Shown in pieces: positions 47,021 through 52,983 of a stretch of DNA of 52,983 bases. The translations under genes were made by a program, and so were the position numbers. Under the pieces are notes generated by a model that had not been told where the DNA came from, ran no database searches, and saw only the letters and a program-made list of their open reading frames with translations. How positions within the stretch are numbered: the stretch's first letter is position 1; each line of letters starts with the position of its first letter. Origin of the DNA: Rhodoferax sp. (GTDB lineage Bacteria > Pseudomonadota > Gammaproteobacteria > Burkholderiales > Burkholderiaceae_C); assembly GCF_028715765.1 (NCBI RefSeq), contig NZ_JAQURE010000023.1, positions 1 through 52,983 on the forward strand, given 5' to 3'.

Positions 47021-47515
47021 ATGCAACGCTCAAAAATTGATGTCTGGGTAGGCTTGTTTGTGGTGATTGGTGCGGTGGCTCTGTTGTTTTTGGCCTTGCA
47101 ATCGGCCAACTTGCTGAGCCTGAGTTTTCAAAAAACCTACTCGGTTGCCGCCAAATTTGACAACATTGGCGGGCTCAAACCCAAAGCAGCGGTCAAAAGC
47201 GCAGGCGTGGTAGTGGGCCGGGTGGAAAACATTGTGTTTGATGACAAGTCGTTTCAGGCCAAGGTCACCTTGGCACTTGAGACCCGCTACAACTTCCCCA
47301 AAGACAGCTCGCTGAAAATTTTGACCAGCGGCTTGTTGGGCGACCAATACTTAGGCATTGAAGCCGGTGCGGACGATAAAAACCTCAGCGCTGGCGACGT
47401 GATCAGCAGCACGCAGTCGGCCGTGGTGCTGGAGAACTTGATCAGCCAGTTTTTGTACAGCAAGGCTTCAGACCCTGCGGCTTCACCCGCATCCAACAAC
47501 TCTCAGGGAAAATAA
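47021..47515 (+). CDS. mlaD: Phospholipid-binding protein MlaD
   Basis: A 164-residue protein with one N-terminal membrane helix (DVWVGLFVVIGAVALLFLAL) and an MCE domain (YSVAAKFDNIGGLKPKAAVKSAGVVVGRVENI..., ending GLLGDQYLGIEAG). Six copies form a ring above MlaE that carries lipids. The ATG at 47021 has AAGGAAA upstream. It is followed two bases later by mlaA. Confidence 0.95.
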   Translation: MQRSKIDVWVGLFVVIGAVALLFLALQSANLLSLSFQKTYSVAAKFDNIGGLKPKAAVKSAGVVVGRVENIVFDDKSFQAKVTLALETRYNFPKDSSLKILTSGLLGDQYLGIEAGADDKNLSAGDVISSTQSAVVLENLISQFLYSKASDPAASPASNNSQGK

Positions 47516-47517
47516 AT

Positions 47518-48264
47518 ATGAGCAGTGCATGCTTTAACGGTGGGCTCAAACGCCTATTTTCGGCTGCTACTTTGTGCGTGGTGGTCATGGCCTCGGGCTG
47601 TGCCACCGGCCCCAATGCCAACCCGCGCGACCCGATAGAGCCGTGGAACCGGGGCGTTTACCAGTTCAATGACGCGGTTGACCGTGCCGTCATCAAACCT
47701 GTGGCCACGGTTTACAAAGATGTGCTGCCGCAACCCGTGCGCACCGGCGTGCACAATTTTTTCAATAACCTGCAAGACGCCTGGTCGTTTGTCAACAACG
47801 CCTTGCAGCTCAAAGCCGAGCCTGCGGCCAACAGCCTGGTACGTTTTGGCGTGAATACGTTTTTGGGCTTGGGCGGGGTGCTTGACATTGCCACCGAGAT
47901 GCGCATTGAGCGCTACACCGAAGACTTTGGCCAAACTTTAGGCTACTGGGGTGTGGGCGCAGGCCCCTACCTGGTGCTGCCGCTGCTCGGGCCGTCAACC
48001 GTGCGTGACACCGCCGCGTTGCCGGTAGATGCTCAAGGTAATTTGGTCTCCAATGTCAGTGATGTGCCGGCGCGCAACTCGGCCACCGGTTTGAATTTGC
48101 TGGACCGCCGTGCCAATTTGCTCGGTGCCACCGACATACTTGACCAAGTGGCGCTTGACCCTTACACCTTCACCCGTGACGCTTTTTTGCAACGTCGTCG
48201 CAACCAGGTGTACGACGGCAACCCGCCTGATGAGCCTGAACTGCCTGCACAGTCTGCGCAGTAA
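47518..48264 (+). CDS. mlaA: Outer membrane phospholipid-removal lipoprotein MlaA (VacJ)
   Basis: A 248-residue lipoprotein (lipobox ASGC, Cys near residue 27). The MlaA core is clear: DPIEPWNRGVYQFNDAVDRAVIKPVATVY, then NFFNNLQDAWSFVNNALQLK, then DFGQTLGYWGVGAGPYLVLPLLGPSTVRD. It sits in the outer leaflet with a porin and extracts phospholipids. Its gene is inside the mla operon, between mlaD and mlaC, unlike E. coli where it is elsewhere. Confidence 0.95.
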   Translation: MSSACFNGGLKRLFSAATLCVVVMASGCATGPNANPRDPIEPWNRGVYQFNDAVDRAVIKPVATVYKDVLPQPVRTGVHNFFNNLQDAWSFVNNALQLKAEPAANSLVRFGVNTFLGLGGVLDIATEMRIERYTEDFGQTLGYWGVGAGPYLVLPLLGPSTVRDTAALPVDAQGNLVSNVSDVPARNSATGLNLLDRRANLLGATDILDQVALDPYTFTRDAFLQRRRNQVYDGNPPDEPELPAQSAQ

Positions 48265-48283
48265 TTTTTAACAAGGGAGTTCC

Positions 48284-48940
48284 ATGAACCGTCGTTTATT
48301 CAACCAATGTGTGCTGGCACTGGCCGCCAGCGTGTCGTTTTTAGCGGTGCCCGCTTGGGCGGCTGAAGAGGCACCTGACGCCCTGGTTGACCGCCTGACC
48401 AAAGAAGCGCTTGACATCATTCAAACCGACAAAGCGGTGCAAGCCGGTGATGTTGATCACCTGATGCAACTGCTTGACACCCGCGTCATGCCTTACCTGA
48501 ATTTTCAGCGCATGACGGCCTCAGCGGTGGGTCCCGGCTGGCGTCAAGCCACGCCCGAGCAGCGCAAACGCCTTGAAGCTGAGTTCAAAACCTTGCTGGT
48601 ACGCACCTATGCAGGTGCCATCAGCCAAGCCAAAAACCTTACCTTCAGTGTGAAACCGCTGCGCGCTGCGCCTGAAGACAAAGAAGTCATTGTGCGCACC
48701 CTGATCAAAGGCCGTGGCGACCCCATTCAGCTTGATTACCGGCTGGAAAAATCTGCTGGTGATGGCGCTGCGGGCTGGAAAATTTTCAACCTCAACGTCT
48801 TGGGCGTGTGGCTGGTAGACACTTACCGCAGCCAGTTTGCCCAGGAAATCAATGCCAAAGGCGTGGATGGTTTGATCACCACGCTAACCGAGCGCAACAA
48901 ATCCAATGCGGCCAAAAGCGATACTTCGGCCAAAAAATAA
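48284..48940 (+). CDS. mlaC: Periplasmic phospholipid shuttle MlaC
   Basis: A 218-residue periplasmic protein with a signal peptide ending near AWAAE (residue 28). It carries lipid between MlaA and the MlaFEDB complex. Family features are VMPYLNFQRMTASAVGPGWRQATPEQRKRLEAEFKTLLVRTYAGAI and WKIFNLNVLGVWLVDTYRSQFAQEIN. The C-terminal tail (SNAAKSDTSAKK) is low complexity. A strong GGGAG ribosome binding site lies before the ATG. Confidence 0.95.
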   Translation: MNRRLFNQCVLALAASVSFLAVPAWAAEEAPDALVDRLTKEALDIIQTDKAVQAGDVDHLMQLLDTRVMPYLNFQRMTASAVGPGWRQATPEQRKRLEAEFKTLLVRTYAGAISQAKNLTFSVKPLRAAPEDKEVIVRTLIKGRGDPIQLDYRLEKSAGDGAAGWKIFNLNVLGVWLVDTYRSQFAQEINAKGVDGLITTLTERNKSNAAKSDTSAKK

Positions 48941-48942
48941 CC

Positions 48943-49215
48943 ATGCTCCAACTGCCCGCCACCCTGATGCACCACACGGCCAAGACCTGCTTGGCAGAGC
49001 TGCTGCAGGCGCTGCAAGCCACTGCTGAGACCACGGTCACGGTCAATGCGGTGGCGCTGCAACGCTTTGACTCTACGGCCTTGGCGGTGTTGCTGGAGTT
49101 GTCTGCCCAAGCCCAGCGGGTTGGCAAAAAACTGGTGCTGCAAGCCTTGCCCACGCGTTTGAATGATTTGGCGCGGGTCTACGGCATTGATGCATTGTTA
49201 CCTGCTGCTAACTGA
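48943..49215 (+). CDS. mlaB: STAS-domain protein MlaB
   Basis: A 90-residue cytoplasmic STAS protein that stabilises and activates MlaF. The STAS pattern is TVTVNAVALQRFDSTALAVLLELSAQAQRVGKKLVLQALPTRLNDLARVYGI, with the conserved DSTALA loop (Ser and Thr) around residue 43. The ATG at 48943 lies 2 bases after mlaC. Its stop overlaps the next gene's ATG by one base. Confidence 0.9.
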   Translation: MLQLPATLMHHTAKTCLAELLQALQATAETTVTVNAVALQRFDSTALAVLLELSAQAQRVGKKLVLQALPTRLNDLARVYGIDALLPAAN

Positions 49216-50180
49216 TGCCAGCCCAAGCCACTGGCCGTGTGCCTGCTATTTCTTTTGAGAACATCAGCAAAAGCTATCCCTTGCCTGGCACGGCCAAGGC
49301 GCGTTCATTTTTAGCGCTGGATGCGGTCAGCCTTGACGTGGCTCAGGGTGAATTTTTTGGCCTGCTCGGCCCCAACGGTGCCGGTAAAACCACGCTGATC
49401 ACCTTGCTGGCAGGTTTGGCCAAAGCCACCTCAGGCCGAGCCCGGGTGATGGGGCACGATGTGCAAACCGACTTTGCTGCCGCCCGGCGCGCCCTGGGTG
49501 TGGTGCCGCAAGAGCTGGTGTTTGACCCGTTCTTTAACGTGCGCGAGGCGCTGGTGTTTCAGTCGGGCTACTTTGGTGTGCGCCACAACGATGCCTGGAT
49601 CGATGAGTTGCTGGACAGTTTGGGTCTGGCTGACAAGGCCAAGTCCAACATGCGTACCCTCTCCGGCGGCATGAAACGCCGCTTGCTGGTGGGGCTGGCG
49701 CTGGTGCACAAGCCGCCTGTCATCGTACTGGATGAACCCACCGCCGGGGTGGATGTGGAACTGCGCCAAACCCTGTGGCATTTCATTGCCAAGCTCAACA
49801 AACAGGGGCACACCGTGCTGTTAACCACCCACTACCTGGAAGAGGCCGAGGCTTTGTGCAACCGCATTGCCATGCTGAAAAGCGGCCAGGTGGTGGCGCT
49901 CGACAGCACCAGTGCGCTGTTGAGTTCGGCCTCGGGCAATGTGCTGCGTTGCACGGTCGATGGCGATTTACCCCCCGAATTGGCAGCCATTGCGCGCGTC
50001 ACTGGCCGGGTGGTGCAGTTGCCAGCGGCGGACGCGCGGGCGGTAGAGTTTTATTTGACGCAGCTGCGCCAAGCCGCCTTGACCGTGAGCGACATTGAAA
50101 TTCGCCGCCCTGACCTGGAAGATGTGTTTTTGCAGGTGATGCACCAGCACCCCGACCGCCTTCAAAGGAGCTTGCCATGA
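49215..50180 (+). CDS. ABC-2-type transporter ATP-binding protein (YadG-like)
   Basis: A 321-residue ATPase. Walker A is GPNGAGKTT, signature LSGGMKRRLLVGLALVH, Walker B VIVLDEPTAGVD and H-loop LLTTHYLEEAE. It is the DrrA/YadG type, usually involved in export. The gene overlaps mlaB by one base and the following permease gene by 4 bases. Its substrate is unknown; co-transcription with the Mla operon suggests an envelope lipid or glycan, which is inference. Confidence 0.9.
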   Translation: MPAQATGRVPAISFENISKSYPLPGTAKARSFLALDAVSLDVAQGEFFGLLGPNGAGKTTLITLLAGLAKATSGRARVMGHDVQTDFAAARRALGVVPQELVFDPFFNVREALVFQSGYFGVRHNDAWIDELLDSLGLADKAKSNMRTLSGGMKRRLLVGLALVHKPPVIVLDEPTAGVDVELRQTLWHFIAKLNKQGHTVLLTTHYLEEAEALCNRIAMLKSGQVVALDSTSALLSSASGNVLRCTVDGDLPPELAAIARVTGRVVQLPAADARAVEFYLTQLRQAALTVSDIEIRRPDLEDVFLQVMHQHPDRLQRSLP

Positions 50181-50932
50181 CCGGCTGGCAGATGTTGCTT
50201 TACAAAGAAGTGCTGCGCTTCGTGCGGGTGGCGGCGCAAACCATCACCGGGCCGATTTTGACCGCCATGCTCTACCTGCTGGTGTTTGGCCAGGCGCTTG
50301 AGTCACACGTCAAGGTCTACGATAACGTGAGCTACACCGCTTTTCTGGTACCCGGCTTGGCCATGATGAGCCTGCTGCAAAACGCCTTTGCCAACAGCTC
50401 GTCGTCGTTGATTGCCAGCAAGGTCATGGGCAACCTGGTGTTTTTGTTGCTCACGCCCTTGTCGGCCTGGCACTGGTTTGTGGCCTATGTGGGGGCAGCC
50501 CTGGTGCGCGGGCTGGTGGTGGGGCTGGGCGTGCTGGGGGTGTCGCTGCTGTTTGCGGTACCGCCGCTTGCGCACCCCTTGTGGGCGTTGAGCTTTGCTT
50601 TGCTGGGTGCAGCGTTGATGGGGGCTTTGGGCGTGGTGGCCGGGTTGTGGTCTGAAAAATTTGACCAAATGGCAGCGTTTCAAAACTTTGTGGTGATGCC
50701 TATGACGTTTTTGAGCGGCGTGTTTTACTCCATCCACTCACTGCCCCCTTTTTGGCAAACGGTGAGCCACCTCAACCCATTTTTTTACATGATTGACGGT
50801 TTTCGCTACGGTTTTTTTGGCGCCAGCGACATCTCGCCTTGGCTCAGCCTGGCCATGGTGACCAGTGCCACAGTGGCTGTGGGCGTGTGGGCATATGCCT
50901 TGTTGCGCAGTGGGTACAAAATCCGCACCTAG
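50177..50932 (+). CDS. ABC-2-type transporter permease (YadH-like)
   Basis: A 251-residue integral membrane protein with about six helices. Segments characteristic of the ABC-2 family are YTAFLVPGLAMMSLLQNAFANSSSSLIASKVMGNL and FQNFVVMPMTFLSGVFYSIHSLPPFWQTVSHLNPFFYMIDGFRYGFFG. It pairs with the ATPase encoded directly upstream (4-base overlap). An 81-base gap without genes follows before ibaG. Confidence 0.9.
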   Translation: MTGWQMLLYKEVLRFVRVAAQTITGPILTAMLYLLVFGQALESHVKVYDNVSYTAFLVPGLAMMSLLQNAFANSSSSLIASKVMGNLVFLLLTPLSAWHWFVAYVGAALVRGLVVGLGVLGVSLLFAVPPLAHPLWALSFALLGAALMGALGVVAGLWSEKFDQMAAFQNFVVMPMTFLSGVFYSIHSLPPFWQTVSHLNPFFYMIDGFRYGFFGASDISPWLSLAMVTSATVAVGVWAYALLRSGYKIRT

Positions 50933-51013
50933 AACGGGCTGGCGTGCCGCCTGCCCACATGTTTTCAGCTCACCCCCTTTTTAGACCGCAAGACCCGCGG
51001 GTCACTTGACTAT

Positions 51014-51256
51014 ATGAACGCAGATCACATCAAAAACCTCATTGCCAGCCAGTTGGCGTGCGACCACATCACCCTTGAGGGCGATGGCCGCCACTGGTAC
51101 ACCACCATTGTCTCGGCTGAATTTGAAGGCAAGCGCCCCATTGCCCGGCATCAGCGCGTGTATGCCTGCCTGGGCGACAAAATGAAAACCGATGAAATCC
51201 ACGCCTTGTCCATCAAAGCCTTCACCCCGGCAGAGTGGGCGGCGCAAGCGGTGTAA
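51014..51256 (+). CDS. ibaG: BolA-family protein IbaG
   Basis: An 80-residue BolA/YrbA protein. The helix-turn-like VYACLGDKMKTDEIHALSIKAFTP at the C-terminal half is the BolA core, with the His of EIHAL as a potential iron-sulfur cluster ligand with monothiol glutaredoxin. The position between mla genes and murA is the same as ibaG (yrbA) in E. coli. It is linked to acid stress and iron-sulfur trafficking. murA starts 3 bases after the stop. Confidence 0.92.
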   Translation: MNADHIKNLIASQLACDHITLEGDGRHWYTTIVSAEFEGKRPIARHQRVYACLGDKMKTDEIHALSIKAFTPAEWAAQAV

Positions 51257-51259
51257 GAC

Positions 51260-52534
51260 ATGGACAAATTACTCATTCGCGGCGGGCGCATGCTGCACGG
51301 CACGGTTGCCGTTTCAGGTGCCAAAAATGCCGCATTGCCAGAGCTGTGCGCAGCGCTGCTGACCGAAGAGCCGGTGCATTTGCTCAATGTGCCACGGCTG
51401 CAAGACGTGGCCACCATGCGCAAGCTGCTCGATCACATGGGTGTGCAAACCCAAACCCATGGCGAGCGTGGCGGCCTCAGTCTGCAGGCGCCAGCCAGCC
51501 TGAACCCTGAAGCGCCATATGAGCTGGTCAAGACCATGCGCGCTTCGGTGCTGGTGCTCGGGCCCCTGCTGGCGCGTTTTGGCCATGCCAAAGTCTCGTT
51601 GCCGGGCGGTTGTGCCATTGGCTCGCGCCCGGTTGACCAACACATCAAAGGCTTGTGTGCCATGGGTGCCGAGATTTCGGTGGAGCACGGCTACATGGTG
51701 GCCACCCTGCCCGCCGGGCGCACGCGCTTGAAGGGTGCGCGCATTGCCACCGACATGGTCACCGTCACCGGCACCGAAAACTTTTTGATGGCCGCCGCCC
51801 TGGCAGAAGGCGAAACCATTTTGGAAAACGCGGCCCAAGAGCCTGAAATTCCCGACCTGGCCGAGCTGCTGATCAAAATGGGTGCGCGCATTGAAGGGCA
51901 CGGCACAAGCCGCATTCGCATTCAAGGGGTGGAGCGCTTGCACGGCTGCTCCCATCAGGTGGTGGCTGACCGCATTGAAGCGGGTACTTTTTTGTGTGCG
52001 GTGGCGGCGACTGGCGGCGATGTGCTGGTGCAGCATGCGCGCATGGAGCACCTAGAGGCTGTGGTGGAAAAGCTGCGCGATGCCGGTGCCGCGGTCACTT
52101 TGGAGGCCAACGGCATCAGGGTGCAGTCGGCGGGCGCGGGGCAGTTGAAGGCGCAGAGCTTTCGCACCACCGAATACCCAGGTTTCCCGACCGACATGCA
52201 AGCTCAGTTCATGGCGCTTAACACGGTGGCGCAGGGCACGGCCAAGGTGACCGAAACCATTTTTGAGAACCGTTTCATGCACGTCAATGAGTTGGTGCGC
52301 TTGGGTGCCAAGATTCAGATCGACGGGAAAGTGTCTGTGGTGGAAGGCGTGCCCAATTTGTCGGGCGCCACCGTCATGGCCACCGACTTGCGCGCCTCGG
52401 CCAGCCTGGTGATTGCCGGTTTGGTGGCGCAAGGCGAGACCCGGGTCGACCGCATTTACCACCTGGATCGAGGTTATGACCAGATGGAAGCCAAGCTGCA
52501 GGGTTTGGGTGCAGACATTGAGCGGCTTAAATAG
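51260..52534 (+). CDS. murA: UDP-N-acetylglucosamine 1-carboxyvinyltransferase
   Basis: A 424-residue enzyme for the first committed step of peptidoglycan synthesis. [25 protein letters not shown] is the N-terminal signature, and the catalytic, fosfomycin-sensitive Cys is in [15 protein letters not shown] (C118 here). [17 protein letters not shown] and the terminal [21 protein letters not shown] complete the inside-out alpha/beta barrel. It follows ibaG by 3 bases. Repeat copy H separates it from hisG. Confidence 0.97.
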   Translation: MDKLLIRGGRMLHGTVAVSGAKNAALPELCAALLTEEPVHLLNVPRLQDVATMRKLLDHMGVQTQTHGERGGLSLQAPASLNPEAPYELVKTMRASVLVLGPLLARFGHAKVSLPGGCAIGSRPVDQHIKGLCAMGAEISVEHGYMVATLPAGRTRLKGARIATDMVTVTGTENFLMAAALAEGETILENAAQEPEIPDLAELLIKMGARIEGHGTSRIRIQGVERLHGCSHQVVADRIEAGTFLCAVAATGGDVLVQHARMEHLEAVVEKLRDAGAAVTLEANGIRVQSAGAGQLKAQSFRTTEYPGFPTDMQAQFMALNTVAQGTAKVTETIFENRFMHVNELVRLGAKIQIDGKVSVVEGVPNLSGATVMATDLRASASLVIAGLVAQGETRVDRIYHLDRGYDQMEAKLQGLGADIERLK

Positions 52535-52561
52535 ACCCGCTGCCCACCCCAAGTCTTGCCA

Positions 52562-52618
52562 TTGTATATATTAATTTCATAGCTGCTTACGCAACATCCA
52601 TAAGCTCTAGAGGCCCAA
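52562..52618 (+). repeat. Interspersed palindromic repeat, copy H (forward; runs into the hisG start)
   Basis: The core is TTTCATAGCTGCTTACGCAA, then CATCCATAAGCTCTAGAGGC, then CCAA. It fills most of the murA-hisG gap and ends directly at the hisG ATG. The left half of the palindrome is degraded (CAACAT instead of CTTATT). Confidence 0.85.
52609..52613 (+). promoter_or_regulatory. Ribosome binding site of hisG lying in repeat copy H
   Basis: AGAGG lies five bases ahead of the hisG ATG and is part of the conserved CTAGAGGC block of the repeat. No other purine-rich site is present, so the repeat appears to provide the Shine-Dalgarno sequence. Confidence 0.55.
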
Positions 52619-52983
52619 ATGATCACTATTGCATTGTCCAAGGGACGAATCTTTGAAGAAACCTTGCCGCTGCTCAAAGCGGCCGGGATTGAGGTGCTGG
52701 AAGACCCCGAAACCTCACGCAAGCTGATTTTGACCACCAACCAGCCCAATGTGCGGGTGCTGGTGGTGCGCGCCACCGATGTGCCCACCTACGTGCAGTA
52801 CGGCGGGGCCGACATGGGCATCACCGGCAAAGACACGTTGCTGGAGCACGGTAGCCAGGGCTTGTACCAACCGCTGGATTTGCAAATTGCCAAATGCCGC
52901 ATCAGCGTGGCGGTGCGCTCAGGTTTTGACTATGCCAACATGGTCAAAAAAGGCTCGCGCCTGACCGTGGCGACCAAATACGT
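52619..52983 (+). CDS. hisG: ATP phosphoribosyltransferase (3' end beyond the window)
   Basis: The first 121 residues of the first enzyme of histidine synthesis. [24 protein letters not shown] is the HisG opening and [22 protein letters not shown] the conserved PRPP/ATP-site region. Betaproteobacteria usually have the short form of HisG that needs HisZ, but the end is cut off and the form cannot be confirmed. The ATG at 52619 abuts repeat copy H. Confidence 0.95.
   Translation, partial: MITIALSKGRIFEETLPLLKAAGIEVLEDPETSRKLILTTNQPNVRVLVVRATDVPTYVQYGGADMGITGKDTLLEHGSQGLYQPLDLQIAKCRISVAVRSGFDYANMVKKGSRLTVATKY

Noticed and set aside
50992-51003. Perfect palindrome GACCCGCGGGTC between the ABC permease gene and ibaG
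   Set aside because: It is short, has no loop or T run and occurs only once as far as I could see; nothing supports a terminator or operator role.
52049-52060. CCTAGAGGCTG inside murA, similar to the repeat's CTAGAGGC block
   Set aside because: The rest of the repeat is absent and the codons encode normal MurA sequence; chance match.

Overview
The window reads as a chromosomal segment of a betaproteobacterium of the order Burkholderiales, most likely family Comamonadaceae, near Rhodoferax or Polaromonas. The basis is family resemblance and gene order (glyQ-glyS-gmhB-plsC, pilMNOPQ-aroK-aroB, mla-ibaG-murA-hisG); no search was run. Almost every base is coding or explained. I saw no tRNA, rRNA, CRISPR array, prophage or complete insertion sequence.

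Layout. 1-6900: the 3' part of a FadL-type porin, both glycyl-tRNA synthetase subunits, a heptose-bisphosphate phosphatase, a PlsC acyltransferase and a YgjP-like metalloprotease. 6929-13523: an envelope and glycan region with a second acyltransferase, a sialidase-like protein paired with a membrane protein, then on the minus strand GT9, GtrA, a small lipoprotein and a GT39/ArnT-like transferase. 13547-16639: metK and, divergent from it, two LpxL/HtrB acyltransferases. 16693-24221: GTPase YihA, a di-haem cytochrome c, MsrPQ (periplasmic methionine sulfoxide repair), lysA-lptM, frataxin CyaY and PBP1A. 24488-34799: pilMNOPQ (type IV pilus alignment complex and secretin), an Ig-like lipoprotein, a broken aroK copy, a VapBC-type toxin-antitoxin pair, intact aroK, a second antitoxin/PIN-toxin pair, and aroB. 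34849-38849: a dGTPase-like gene, a DUF1415 gene, a methyltransferase, a glycine-zipper lipoprotein and a RAYT-type transposase. 39022-45281: glutamate synthase gltBD. 45353-52983: mlaFEDACB (retrograde phospholipid transport), an ABC-2 exporter, ibaG, murA and the start of hisG.

The most striking unexplained structure is a family of short palindromic repeats of about 45-60 bp. Eight copies are fairly clear and one is possible, scattered over the whole window. They sit at gene edges: they supply stop codons or C-terminal tails (msrQ, gltB), fill a convergent gap exactly (lpxL-like/yihA), abut start codons (plsC, dgt-like, hisG) or are read in frame (metalloprotease linker). One copy directly follows the only RAYT transposase here, which suggests a REP/RAYT-like system. 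A second, C/G-rich bipartite palindrome is inserted in frame in the GT39 gene.

The other accessory hotspot is pilQ-aroB. The ancestral pilQ-aroK-aroB order has been interrupted by an Ig-like lipoprotein and two unrelated PIN-toxin modules, with a decayed duplicate of the aroK 5' end left behind. A candidate sigma-54 promoter upstream of gltB, immediately after the RAYT/repeat region, is a further point worth testing.
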